DNA from: Paracholeplasma morum
Lineage (GTDB): Bacteria; Bacillota_I; Bacilli_A; Acholeplasmatales; UBA5453
DNA: 64,000 bases
NCBI RefSeq assembly: GCF_016907055.1
Contig: NZ_JAFBBG010000001.1
Span: forward strand, 62,001-126,000
Direction of reading: 5' to 3'
This document shows, piece by piece, positions 43,423-52,674 of this stretch; within the stretch, counting starts at the first letter, position 1, and each line of letters opens with the position of its first letter. The position numbers and the translations under genes are program-made. The notes below the pieces were generated by a model that was not told where the DNA came from, did no database searches, and saw only the letters and a list, made by a program, of their open reading frames with translations.

Positions 43423-45231
43423 CTATTTTTTGGACTCGTATTGTAGTTGATACAAATTGTAATACAATCCTTTTTGTTTAAGGAGTTCTTGGTGTTTGCC
43501 CATTTCTTTGATTTCACCTTTTTGCATGACAATAATCTTGTCTGCATGTTGGATGGTTGATAATCTGTGAGCTACCACTAACATTGTATTAAGTTGCATC
43601 ATTTTCTCTAAAGACTCTTGTATCAAGGATTCGGTTTCTGAGTCAATGTTTGCTGTGGCCTCATCGAGAATCATTACCGATGGTTCATAGGTAAGAGCTC
43701 TTGCGAAACTTAAGAGTTGACGTTGCCCAGTTGAGAAGTTGATTCCGCGTTCTCGTACGATATGGTCATAACCATCATCTAAACGATCAATAAATGTATT
43801 TGCTCCAACATAGCTAGCGGATGAAATCACTTTTTCTTTAGGTACAGTGTCATCATGTAAAGTTATGTTTGATTCAATGGTTCCTGTAAATAAGAATACA
43901 TCTTGAGGCATTTGACCTATGTGTTTTCTCAGGCTAGAACGCTTTATGCGTTTGATGTCAATGCCAGCAATCAGGATTTGACCCTTTTGAATGTCATAAT
44001 TTCTTACAATTAAGCTCATAATCGTTGTTTTACCTGAGCCGGTTGCTCCAACAAAGGCAACTGTGTCATTTGGATTAACTTTAAAGGAAACATCTTTCAA
44101 AATCCATTCGTCTGTATTGTATTGGAACCAAACGTTCTTAAATTCAATTTCACCTTTAAAATCCACAAGTTCAATTGCATCTTCTTCGTCATTAATTTCT
44201 GGTACTGTGTCTAATACATCAAAAATCTTTTCGCTTGAAGCCAATGCACTTTGTAGTACGTTAAACTGCTCTGCTAATTGTTGAACTGGTTCAAAGAAGC
44301 TATTGGCATATTGATACATTGTAACCAATAAGCTCACTTTAATGATGATCACTTCTGGGCTCGCATTTTGGTTAATTAAATCCAAAATGTCTAGTCCGAT
44401 GTAGTAAATAATAATCATGGTAGCTGCCATTGAGAACAAGTACATTAATGGTCTGTAGATCGCGAAGACTAAGATTTCATTAAACTGAGCTTTTCTAAGG
44501 TTCTTACTTTGGGTTACAAACGCTTTATATTTCTTATCTTCTTGATTGAATATTTGTGTCAGTTTCATCCCAGAGAGATTTTCAGAAAGGAAAGCATTCA
44601 TATTACTTACACGATTTCTTACGTTTCTATAAGTCTTTCTCGATAGTTTTCTGAATAATAAAGTCGAAACAATGACAAACGGAAACACAAGCGCCATCAT
44701 CAAAGTGGATTTGTAATCAAAGATCAACATGATGACAAAATAGGTTACCATCATTAAGGAGTTTCTAAGTAGTGACACAATAACACTTGAGTACATTTCT
44801 GATAATGTGTTCGTGTCATTGGTTACTCTAGTTACCAGTTTTCCAACAGGGATTTGGTTAATTTGATTGTTGGATAATGTGTGAATATGATCAAAGACCT
44901 GCATTCTAATATCATATACAATCTTTTGTCCTGCACGTTGCAATAACCAGTTTTGATAATAAATGATCACCGATACTAAGGCAATAATACCTAAGAAGAG
45001 TACTCCAATCCATGCAAATTGAGCCATCTTACTAGAAACTGACCCCGTTCTTCCAATGATTCTAATTGCAAACCCGATCAATATAGGTGCTAATGCAGAT
45101 ACAGCAATGTCCCCTAACATTAATAGTGAAGAGATCAAAAAGTCCTTGGTAAAGGGTCTAGCATATTTAACTAATCGGTTCACAATTGAACGGTCAGTCT
45201 TGGTTATGGTCTGTTCTTGGAAGTCTCTCAT
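43423..45231 (-). CDS. ABC exporter half-transporter (second of heterodimer)
   Basis: 602 residues: six membrane helices (about 30-330) and an ATPase domain with Walker A GATGSGKTT, signature FSTGQRQLLSFARAL, Walker B VMILDEATANID and switch HRLSTI. The signature is FSTGQ rather than LSGGQ, as in the degenerate-side partner of heterodimeric LmrCD/BmrCD-type exporters. The start overlaps the preceding ABC gene by four bases. Substrate unknown (drug or lipid export likely). Confidence 0.93.
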   Translation of the reverse strand: MRDFQEQTITKTDRSIVNRLVKYARPFTKDFLISSLLMLGDIAVSALAPILIGFAIRIIGRTGSVSSKMAQFAWIGVLFLGIIALVSVIIYYQNWLLQRAGQKIVYDIRMQVFDHIHTLSNNQINQIPVGKLVTRVTNDTNTLSEMYSSVIVSLLRNSLMMVTYFVIMLIFDYKSTLMMALVFPFVIVSTLLFRKLSRKTYRNVRNRVSNMNAFLSENLSGMKLTQIFNQEDKKYKAFVTQSKNLRKAQFNEILVFAIYRPLMYLFSMAATMIIIYYIGLDILDLINQNASPEVIIIKVSLLVTMYQYANSFFEPVQQLAEQFNVLQSALASSEKIFDVLDTVPEINDEEDAIELVDFKGEIEFKNVWFQYNTDEWILKDVSFKVNPNDTVAFVGATGSGKTTIMSLIVRNYDIQKGQILIAGIDIKRIKRSSLRKHIGQMPQDVFLFTGTIESNITLHDDTVPKEKVISSASYVGANTFIDRLDDGYDHIVRERGINFSTGQRQLLSFARALTYEPSVMILDEATANIDSETESLIQESLEKMMQLNTMLVVAHRLSTIQHADKIIVMQKGEIKEMGKHQELLKQKGLYYNLYQLQYESKK

Positions 45232-46976
45232 GCGTCCCCACCTACCATCTGTTCTAATGTTTGTTTCTTAACCATGTCCTGATACAATTCACATCTACTT
45301 AATAATTCTTCATGTGTCCCCACATCAAGCAGTTTCCCGTTATCTAATAAGACAATTTTGTCCATCTTCTTAACGGTAGAAATTCTATGTGCAATAATAA
45401 TGGTCGTCTTATCTTTTCTTATATTTTGAAGATTCTTGATGATTGCTTCTTCTGTCTTTGTATCAACGGCAGAAACTGAGTCATCTAAGATTAATATTGG
45501 GGCATCTTTAGAAAGTGCTCTCGCAATCGATACTCTTTGTTTTTGTCCCCCTGATAAAGTCACACCACGTTCACCAATCTCTGTTTCATATCCGTCCTTG
45601 AAATCCACAATGTTATCATGGACGTCCGCTAATTTAGCATAATATGAAGCTTTTTCTAGTGATATATTATCCTCACTAAATCCTATATTGTTGAGGAGTG
45701 TTTCTGAGAATAAGAAGTTATCTTGTGGTACGTATGCAATGTGTTTTCTCACATGCCTATATGGTAGTTCCATAATATCATTACCATCTAAAAATAGTGA
45801 TTTTGGATTAATGTTGTAAAGCCTTAGCAATAAATCGACTAAAGTACTCTTACCAGATCCAGTTCTTCCTAAAATACCAACCATTTCTCCCGCTTCAATT
45901 CTAAAAGATATGTCGCTTAGAACCTCATGTTCTAAATCATCTGGATAAGAGAAATTTAGGTGATTAAACTCGATTGAACCGGTAATAGGTTTTTCTGAAA
46001 CACTAGGTGCATCTTTGATCATAACTGGTTCACTTAAGAAGTCACTGACACGTTTCTTACTGGCTTGTGCTTGGCTACTAATGGATGCGAATTGAGATAG
46101 TGCCATAACTGGCCAGATAAGTAATGTAAATAATGTGAAGTATTCGGTTAAATCCCCAGCACTGAAGTTGGTTGTTAAAGCCAAAAATGCACCATATACT
46201 ACTATTGTAAGGATGGTTAGGTTAATAAAAACATTAATAATTATATTAACGAAGATCATCGACTTGACAAAGTCTACATGTTTTTCATAAAATTGATCAT
46301 TCTTTAATTTAAAGAAATAGGCTTCTTTCGCCTCTCTAACGAACGCACGAATAACTGAGAACCCAGAAAAAGATTCTTGAGTAAACTCATTCATTTCTTC
46401 AAAGGCCTCTTGTCGATATTTAAACTTTAAACGCATACGTTTTAATATAAAGATAGCGACTACCCCTAATAAAGCCATTGGAATAACCGCAATCAATGTC
46501 ATGGTTCCAGATAACTTTGCCATTCGTATTACAACGATAGACCCTAATGCGAGTGAATCAACCAACATTAAAATACCAGGCCCAAAGGCTTGTCTTAATG
46601 CTTCCAAGTCAGCTGTAAAGTAGGTCATAATACCACCAACTTTATGCTTAGCATAGTAGTCTATTCCTAATGCTTCTGCTTTCTTGAACATATCGATTCT
46701 AATGTCGTTCTCGATAAATCTTGCTGCTCCAAATACGAATACTCTCCATAAGAAACGCCCAACCACCATAACGAGAACAATCATGACAAGTCTTTGGAGA
46801 CTGTCATGAAAGTCTTGTTTGGTTAGGACATTATCATTAAATCCATCAATTAATGATGAGAAAATCGCTGGTATTTCTACTTGAATTGAATCTATATATA
46901 CTAGGGTTATTACGCCTAATATTAATGGTATGAAGTATTTAATATAATACTTGTTAAAATATTTTCCAAAAACCAT
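45228..46976 (-). CDS. ABC exporter half-transporter (first of heterodimer)
   Basis: 582 residues: six helices and an ATPase with Walker A GRTGSGKST, signature LSGGQKQRVSIARAL, Walker B LILDDSVSAVD (Asp after the Walker B Asp where a catalytic Glu is normal) and HRISTV. Replacement of the catalytic Glu by Asp is typical of the degenerate site in heterodimeric exporters, so the pair complement each other. Part of a five-gene run that begins with three small proteins at 48134. Confidence 0.93.
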   Translation of the reverse strand: MVFGKYFNKYYIKYFIPLILGVITLVYIDSIQVEIPAIFSSLIDGFNDNVLTKQDFHDSLQRLVMIVLVMVVGRFLWRVFVFGAARFIENDIRIDMFKKAEALGIDYYAKHKVGGIMTYFTADLEALRQAFGPGILMLVDSLALGSIVVIRMAKLSGTMTLIAVIPMALLGVVAIFILKRMRLKFKYRQEAFEEMNEFTQESFSGFSVIRAFVREAKEAYFFKLKNDQFYEKHVDFVKSMIFVNIIINVFINLTILTIVVYGAFLALTTNFSAGDLTEYFTLFTLLIWPVMALSQFASISSQAQASKKRVSDFLSEPVMIKDAPSVSEKPITGSIEFNHLNFSYPDDLEHEVLSDISFRIEAGEMVGILGRTGSGKSTLVDLLLRLYNINPKSLFLDGNDIMELPYRHVRKHIAYVPQDNFLFSETLLNNIGFSEDNISLEKASYYAKLADVHDNIVDFKDGYETEIGERGVTLSGGQKQRVSIARALSKDAPILILDDSVSAVDTKTEEAIIKNLQNIRKDKTTIIIAHRISTVKKMDKIVLLDNGKLLDVGTHEELLSRCELYQDMVKKQTLEQMVGGDA

Positions 46977-47005
46977 GATTCTAACCTAACTTTCTAACGT
47001 ATTTT

Positions 47006-47392
47006 TTATTCGATGAAGATTTTAACTATATCTCCATCCGCACTTGTGATATCCACGATTTCTCCAATGTGTCCATCTTCAATCATCTCAATAATTGAAT
47101 CCATGTCAATGTTGTTTTGAATATCACTGTTTCCAAAGTTAATTTTACCACTCTTTAAAGCTGTTTTCGCAAACTTTAATGGGATATTTACATTGACTTT
47201 GTCTCCGTCACCTGAAATGATTCTAACTTTAAACATTAAATTTTTTGGGTCGGATTTGTATTTAGGGACGATTACTTCAACTTTTGATTGATCAGATGGT
47301 TCTTTTTCTAACGCTTTTAATAATCTATCTGCCTCATCTACTGTGATGATGCCTTCTTTTAACATCTCTAAAATTTTTTGACTATCGCTCAT
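47006..47392 (-). CDS. SHOCT-like/YvlB-N-type small protein
   Basis: 128 residues. The N-terminal helix-turn (ILEMLKEGIITVDEADRLLKALE) is the SHOCT-like motif found at the start of YvlB/DUF4097-type proteins. The middle is a strand-rich domain (LMFKVRIISGDGDKVNVNIPLKFAKTAL) and the end (IVDITSADGDIVKIFIE) also resembles YvlB. Soluble. The same helix motif is at the C-terminus of the neighbouring DUF2089 protein, so the two may bind each other. Function unknown. Confidence 0.7.
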   Translation of the reverse strand: MSDSQKILEMLKEGIITVDEADRLLKALEKEPSDQSKVEVIVPKYKSDPKNLMFKVRIISGDGDKVNVNIPLKFAKTALKSGKINFGNSDIQNNIDMDSIIEMIEDGHIGEIVDITSADGDIVKIFIE

Positions 47393-47402
47393 GTTTCTCT
47401 CC

Positions 47403-47771
47403 TTATTTAAGCTTTCTTAAAAGCTCTTCGGCTTCTTCGATTGAAATTAATCCATTTCTGATTTGATTAAATATATCTATACGTTTCTCATCTTCTTTAG
47501 GCGTTTCAACTTTATATCCTAAAGCTTGAGATACTTCATCTAGGTTTTTCTTTACGGTTGGGTAAGAAATTCCTAACTCTTTTTCGATTTGTTTGATATT
47601 ACCTTGGTTTTTAATAAACACTTCGATGAAGTATTGTTGTTCCTTTGAAAGGTAATCAAACTTTGATAATTGAAATTCCCCTTTAATCGTTAAATCTTTT
47701 TGTTTACTTTGAATCTCTGTAATCACTAAATCAGATCCCAAGAGTTCGAATACTTTAGTAATATCTCTCAT
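47403..47771 (-). CDS. DUF2089 family HTH protein
   Basis: 122 residues. The middle holds a helix-turn-helix like sigma region 4 (LSKEQQYFIEVFIKNQGNIKQIEKELGISYPTVKKNL, about 40-78), the core of DUF2089, probably DNA-binding. A C-terminal SHOCT-like helix (IRNGLISIEEAEELLRKL) matches the start of the next protein. DUF2089 genes are usually next to YvlB-type genes. It is a likely transcriptional regulator of this operon; that is inference. Confidence 0.75.
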   Translation of the reverse strand: MRDITKVFELLGSDLVITEIQSKQKDLTIKGEFQLSKFDYLSKEQQYFIEVFIKNQGNIKQIEKELGISYPTVKKNLDEVSQALGYKVETPKEDEKRIDIFNQIRNGLISIEEAEELLRKLK

Positions 47772-47786
47772 ACATTCTCCTTCGGC

Positions 47787-48134
47787 TTATGCGCCCCATA
47801 ATTCAAATCTGAATGGTTCATCGCTAGATTGAACTTCTAAGATTAAGTTATTTTTACCTAACATCTTGAGAAGTTCTACAATGTTAATCGTAATTGGGCT
47901 GGCCATTTTCATGTAACGATTATTACTGATTTTAATCAGTCTTTTCTTAAACACATTCACGATCCAAAATGGTATCATTGGTGATAAGAATAAGTAATTT
48001 TTGTACATAATTGCCATTCGTAACCCACTTGCCTTCTTAAACTTATAGGGTTTTAAAGCCTTTAATTTATAGTTCAAATAGTCGTTGACAGTAATTGACT
48101 GCTTTTCAACAGACTCTAAGGAATACTTACTCAT
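47787..48134 (-). CDS. Hypothetical basic protein, first gene of the ABC exporter operon
   Basis: 115 residues, very basic in the middle (KLKALKPYKFKKASGLRMAIMYKNYLFLSPMIPFWIVNVFKKRLIK, given by positions 24-69) with one hydrophobic stretch (about 48-60) that could touch or cross a membrane. A C-terminal strand-rich part (NLILEVQSSDEPFRFELWGA) resembles the end of YvlB-like proteins. Not recognised as a family. The position before the DUF2089 gene suggests a role with that regulator. Confidence 0.55.
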   Translation of the reverse strand: MSKYSLESVEKQSITVNDYLNYKLKALKPYKFKKASGLRMAIMYKNYLFLSPMIPFWIVNVFKKRLIKISNNRYMKMASPITINIVELLKMLGKNNLILEVQSSDEPFRFELWGA

Positions 48135-48354
48135 GTTATCCCCTCCGATGACACTAGTGTATAGCCATAATTATTAATTGTCAACACTAATATTGATTTT
48201 TTTAATTTTGATATTGATTTTTTTAATTTTTGAGTTGCGATAAAGCCAAAATTGTTGAAATATAGATTGAAATTATTGATTTTTCCATTCGAGTGTGATT
48301 TATGTTAAGCTTAGAGGCCTATTTGTTATATAATATACATGGAGGTATCACTAT
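48135..48354. other. Divergent intergenic region before pepT
   Basis: AT-rich, with an imperfect tandem repeat TTGATTTTTTTAATTTT around 48191-48230. A TATAAT-like -10 lies at about 48330 for pepT on the + strand with no clear -35. No gene. Confidence 0.4.
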
Positions 48355-49566
48355 ATGAACTTAGTAGAAAGATTTTTAAAATATGTATCAATTGATACTC
48401 AATCAGATCCAACTGTTGAGACTTGCCCTTCAACACTAAAACAAAAAAATCTAGGCGAAATCCTAGTTAATGAATTAAAAGAAATGGGCGTAGAAAATGC
48501 GTTCATGGATGAACATGGGTACGTATACGGATTAATTAAATCCAATTCAAAGAAAGATATTACACCAATTGGCTTTATTGCCCATATGGATACTAGCCCC
48601 GATGCACCCGGAGATAATGTTTCCCCTCGTATCATCAAAGATTACGATGGATCTCCAATTATTCTTAATGAGAAGTTATCCATGGACCCAACACATTTCG
48701 AAGCATTAAAGTATGTAATCGGTGATGATATTATCGTTACAGACGGTAACACGTTATTAGGTGCGGACGATAAAGCTGGTGTTGCGGAAATCATGACGAT
48801 GGTTGACATCATGACTAAAGCTCCATTTGAACACGGTGACATCTATATCGGTTTCACCCCTGATGAAGAAATTGGACGTGGTGCAGATTTATTTAACCTT
48901 GATTGGTTTAAAGCCAAGTTTGCTTATACAATGGATGGGTCATTAATTGGCGGCATCGAATTTGAAAACTTCAACGCAGCTAGCGCAACTATTGATTTTG
49001 TAGGTAAATCCATTCATCCAGGCTCAGCTAAAAATAAATTAGTTAACGCCATGCACATCGCATTCGAGTTTCATCAAATGCTTCCAGTATTCCAAAACCC
49101 AGCATATACAGAAGGTTATGAAGGGTTTAATCACTTAAGTCAAATCAATGGTTCTGTTGAACACGCACACATGCACTACATCATAAGAAACCACCACATG
49201 ACTAAGTTCAACGAACAAAAAGAAGACTTCAAAGCCATTACAAAATACTTGAATGAAAAGTATGGCTATGAAGCTGTTAAGCTTAATATCACTGACAGCT
49301 ACTTTAACATGTATGAAATCCTTAAAAATGATATGATGCCTGTAGAGTTGGCCAAAAAGGCTATTGCTAACAATGGTTTAATTCCACATTCTGAAGCTAT
49401 AAGAGGCGGAACAGACGGTGCAAGACTAACATTCATGGGTCTTCCTTGTCCAAATCTTGGTACAGGTGGTTTTAATTTCCATGGCAGATATGAGTTTGCA
49501 AGCATAAATCAAATGGAAACAGCCGTAGACATTATGGTTGAAATCATTAAATTAAATTCTAAGTAA
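48355..49566 (+). CDS. pepT: Peptidase T (tripeptide aminopeptidase)
   Basis: 403 residues, M20B family. Metal-site motifs are GFIAHMDTSPDAPG (His/Asp), TDGNTLLGADDKAG (bridging Asp), TPDEEIGRGAD (catalytic Glu) and the late HGRYEFAS and GGTDGARLT. PepT removes the N-terminal residue from tripeptides. The ATG at 48355 follows GGAGGTATC. One of several peptidases in the window (M32, M6), pointing to peptide use. Ends in a strong bidirectional terminator. Confidence 0.96.
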   Translation: MNLVERFLKYVSIDTQSDPTVETCPSTLKQKNLGEILVNELKEMGVENAFMDEHGYVYGLIKSNSKKDITPIGFIAHMDTSPDAPGDNVSPRIIKDYDGSPIILNEKLSMDPTHFEALKYVIGDDIIVTDGNTLLGADDKAGVAEIMTMVDIMTKAPFEHGDIYIGFTPDEEIGRGADLFNLDWFKAKFAYTMDGSLIGGIEFENFNAASATIDFVGKSIHPGSAKNKLVNAMHIAFEFHQMLPVFQNPAYTEGYEGFNHLSQINGSVEHAHMHYIIRNHHMTKFNEQKEDFKAITKYLNEKYGYEAVKLNITDSYFNMYEILKNDMMPVELAKKAIANNGLIPHSEAIRGGTDGARLTFMGLPCPNLGTGGFNFHGRYEFASINQMETAVDIMVEIIKLNSK

Positions 49567-49573
49567 TAAATAC

Positions 49574-49617
49574 AAAAAGCACTTAGTCATCATAGCGATG
49601 AACTAAGTGCTTTTTTA
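49574..49617. terminator. Bidirectional terminator between pepT and esterase gene
   Basis: AAAAGCACTTAGT and ACTAAGTGCTTTT make a 13-pair stem with an inner CATC/GATG pairing and T-runs on both strands, between convergent stops. Confidence 0.9.
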
Positions 49618-50361
49618 CTTAATGACTTCAATAATAATATCTTTAATTCGTTCTCTCCAGCTGGATTCATGATGAATTCCACTTGGTATTTCACGATAGA
49701 CAACATTTATTTTCTTCGAAAGTAACGCTTCATAGACATTTCTGTTTGATTCTATGTACGTAAAGTCATCTTTGTCTTCAGAATCGCCTGTATCTATATA
49801 AAGCATACCTTTGTGTAGTTTTCTTGTTCGTTTGATATATTTAACAAAATCTTCTTCTGCAATCCAAAAGGCATTGGAAAGGCCAATAGCATTTTTGAAG
49901 ATACTTGGATAAGTCAAACTAGCATATACGCTGATCAAACCACCCATAGAGGACCCACCAATTGTGATATTTGAATCATCAATGGCGTATTTACTACTTA
50001 TAAAAGGAATCACGGTTTCGATTAAGTCATGAATATAGATATCACCTTTACCACCTGTGATACGTTTTATGCCATCTAACTCAAATGGTTTTGAAACAAA
50101 CGGGTTATATTCATCCAGTCTATCCAAGCCATTTGCACAAGATACTCCTGCAATAATCATACTCGGGAGCGAATCGAAGTGTTCCATTAGTCCCCATGAC
50201 GTCCCAAAAGACGCTTTTTCATCGAGAAACATGTTTTGACCATCATTCATGATTAATAGAGGATAACTTTCGTGTTTAGTGTAATCAGATGGAATTAAAA
50301 GAAAAAGGCTAGCCTCCCTGCCTATTTTAGGAAGCTTAATGGTTTTTTCTATTAGTTTCAT
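49615..50361 (-). CDS. Esterase, alpha/beta-hydrolase (Fes/YbbA-like)
   Basis: 248 residues. The nucleophile elbow is GGSSMGG (Ser in TIGGSSMGGLISVYA, about residue 140), preceded by LLIMNDGQNMF, the oxyanion strand typical of the esterase-D/enterochelin-esterase group, and an acid position near DTGDSED; the His is in GIHHESSWRER. Could hydrolyse siderophore or other esters; with the siderophore importer far away the link is only possible. Four bases after the Sel1-repeat gene, so co-transcribed. Confidence 0.85.
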   Translation of the reverse strand: MKLIEKTIKLPKIGREASLFLLIPSDYTKHESYPLLIMNDGQNMFLDEKASFGTSWGLMEHFDSLPSMIIAGVSCANGLDRLDEYNPFVSKPFELDGIKRITGGKGDIYIHDLIETVIPFISSKYAIDDSNITIGGSSMGGLISVYASLTYPSIFKNAIGLSNAFWIAEEDFVKYIKRTRKLHKGMLYIDTGDSEDKDDFTYIESNRNVYEALLSKKINVVYREIPSGIHHESSWRERIKDIIIEVIK

Positions 50362-50365
50362 GTCA

Positions 50366-51634
50366 CTACTCCTTACGTTTTAAAAATTTAATGGTAGCTT
50401 CTAAGTAAGTTTTCGATGGTTCATGTCCAAGATCTGCAGCTTTTTTCCAATAGTGCATAGCTGTTTTTTCACTCTTCTCAACACCAAGTCCACGAACGTA
50501 TAATATGCCTAGGTTATATAATGCCCCAAGCACATCTTTTTCTGCAGCTTGACGATATAAAACCGAGGCTTTTTGATAGTCTTGATTAACAAAATCCCCA
50601 TTTTGATACATTACACCAAGATTATATTGTGCATAAGGATGTTTCTGTTCAGCAGCTTTATTAAGCCAAAAGAATGCTTTATCGTAATGCGTCATCCCTT
50701 TAAACTTAAAGTAAGTAACGCCTAGGTGATACTGTGCATTCATATCTCCTTGGTTAGCAGCAAGCGTTAAATAAACAACTGCTTCATCCGGATTCTTTTC
50801 AACACCATCGCCATTTTTATTCATTAATCCTACATAGTATTGACTAGATGCATAGCCTAAATCAGCACTTTCTTTTAAGTACACAAAAGCTTTATCAAAA
50901 TCTTTCTTACCAAACTCGCCCTCATAATGAAATAACCCTAGTGTATGAAGCGCTAAATAATGGTGTTGTAGGGCGGATAATTCTAGCCATTTCTTCGCCT
51001 CAAAATAATTTTTATCAACCACTTCACCATCAATGTATAATAATGCTAATGCATATTGCGCATACGCATGACCTTGAATGGCTGCCTTTGAATAATTATC
51101 AAATATGACGTCAATTCTTCCAACATCAGATTTTAAGGCTTCATAAATAGATCCTAGAAGAAACTGAGCTTCTGAAAAACCTATTTTTGCAGATTTTTCT
51201 AGGTATTCAATAGCAGTTGCTACATATTTTTTGACATAAAATCCATGATAATAATAACTGCCCATAATGTATAAAGAAACAGGATCATTTTGATTAGCTT
51301 CATCTAATAACCCTAAATAGCCAGCTTCAAAATAGTCTTTCGCTGTACGTTCGTCTTTTAGTACCCCATGTCCGGTTGTATGTAATAAAGCATAGCCATA
51401 GAAGCATTTTAAACTTCCTAATGACATTCCCGACTCATATAATTCTTTAGCTTTTACTACATCCATTGTATAACCTTCACCAATTGCATAGGCTCTACCC
51501 AAATGATAGAACGCGTCTGCATAGCCATCAGCAGCCAACTTTTCTAATAACTGATTGGCTTTATATACATCTTTTTCTTTCACGTTTAGGTTCAAATAAC
51601 CTAAAGCTTCATAATATAATGTTTCCATATCCAT
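50366..51634 (-). CDS. Sel1-repeat (SLR/TPR-like) protein
   Basis: 422 residues from the ATG at 51634 (GGAG upstream). Almost the whole protein is a run of ~36-residue Sel1 repeats of the form AxYxLGxxYxxGxGVxxDxxKAxxWxxKAA (at least ten, e.g. YNLGVMYQNGDFV, YVGLMNKNGDGV, YNLGILYVRGLGV). No signal peptide. Such solenoids act as protein-binding scaffolds. Partner unknown; co-transcribed with the esterase. Confidence 0.88.
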   Translation of the reverse strand: MDMETLYYEALGYLNLNVKEKDVYKANQLLEKLAADGYADAFYHLGRAYAIGEGYTMDVVKAKELYESGMSLGSLKCFYGYALLHTTGHGVLKDERTAKDYFEAGYLGLLDEANQNDPVSLYIMGSYYYHGFYVKKYVATAIEYLEKSAKIGFSEAQFLLGSIYEALKSDVGRIDVIFDNYSKAAIQGHAYAQYALALLYIDGEVVDKNYFEAKKWLELSALQHHYLALHTLGLFHYEGEFGKKDFDKAFVYLKESADLGYASSQYYVGLMNKNGDGVEKNPDEAVVYLTLAANQGDMNAQYHLGVTYFKFKGMTHYDKAFFWLNKAAEQKHPYAQYNLGVMYQNGDFVNQDYQKASVLYRQAAEKDVLGALYNLGILYVRGLGVEKSEKTAMHYWKKAADLGHEPSKTYLEATIKFLKRKE

Positions 51635-51693
51635 AATTATCACATCTCCAATACATTTATATCATATAATGACTTTTTTTTCCTTGTTTACGC

Positions 51694-51718
51694 AAAAAAA
51701 GACGCTTATAGCATCTTT
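51694..51718 (-). terminator. Terminator of SGNH hydrolase gene
   Basis: AAAGATGC-TATAA-GCGTCTTT stem (one G-U) with a following T-run on the - strand; overlaps the stop codon at 51706. Confidence 0.7.
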
Positions 51719-52674
51719 TCAATTTCTTTAACGATGTGGTTTGCTATTTCGATCATTCCATAATGGCCTGGATGAATTAAATCGAACGATAAGTGATGCT
51801 TGCTTAATACGCCACTTCCATCAATGTAACGATAGTTAGGATACCCCTTAACAATTTCTTTAAATGCGTTTCTATAGAGAATAACATCGTCTTTGTTGCC
51901 TCTATTTTGATCAAGCCCATACATTCTCCAATTATCTAGTACAGACATACAAACCACAACAGCATTAGGTTGAGTAATTCGAATTTGCTCTAGTAAATAT
52001 GAAAGACGTTCTTTAAATGTATCGACATGAAACCCATCCCCAATCATGTTGACCGAAAGTTCAAGTGTAATCAAGTCATACTTAGTTTTTAGCATTTCAT
52101 CCACGAGGGATTTTTCAATGTAACAAGATCCGCTCATACCCATGTTAAAAACATCATATCCCAACTTTTCGCCAATTATCATCGGATAATTCAAGTCTGG
52201 TAAATAGCTGCTTCTACCTTGTGTAATGCTTGTACCATAAGCCAAATAGCGTTTTTCTGGCATTAATAAGCGACTTGGTACATAATGATCCCCAATGATT
52301 GATTCAACAATTAGCGATTCTTTAAATAGAATTCTAATGACACTTGGATGAAATCGATGGAATGGTAAAAGTTTCTTTATGTCAGAGTCGCTAAACTTAG
52401 GTGTAATCACCAGTGATAACTCTTGATTAATCGTATAGAGTTCACCTTGAAAATCCCCATAATAAACCATGATTTCTGAGGTAGAAAATGATTTTAAATG
52501 AATCGTTACTGGATTTGAAGCTACAAACCGAATCTCTGAACCATGAAAACTATGAATGTTGCCTTTACCTTTTTCTGATAAACCAGCATATGCAGTTGGA
52601 TTAAATTTTTCTAGGACATACCCCTCTTTAGTTTGAGTTATGTTTGATACATTATGATAGTATAAATTATTCAT
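51706..52674 (-). CDS. SGNH/GDSL-type esterase
   Basis: 322 residues. The N-terminal third is a beta-rich domain (about 1-140); the SGNH hydrolase follows with block I YGTSITQGRS (Ser nucleophile), block II NMGMSGSCY (Gly), block III LELSVNMIG (Asn) and DLIHPGHYG (Asp and His). This N-beta plus SGNH layout is found in SGNH/DUF4886-like lipases and carbohydrate esterases. Substrate unknown. The start overlaps the phosphodiesterase gene by eight bases. Confidence 0.85.
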   Translation of the reverse strand: MNNLYYHNVSNITQTKEGYVLEKFNPTAYAGLSEKGKGNIHSFHGSEIRFVASNPVTIHLKSFSTSEIMVYYGDFQGELYTINQELSLVITPKFSDSDIKKLLPFHRFHPSVIRILFKESLIVESIIGDHYVPSRLLMPEKRYLAYGTSITQGRSSYLPDLNYPMIIGEKLGYDVFNMGMSGSCYIEKSLVDEMLKTKYDLITLELSVNMIGDGFHVDTFKERLSYLLEQIRITQPNAVVVCMSVLDNWRMYGLDQNRGNKDDVILYRNAFKEIVKGYPNYRYIDGSGVLSKHHLSFDLIHPGHYGMIEIANHIVKEIEKML

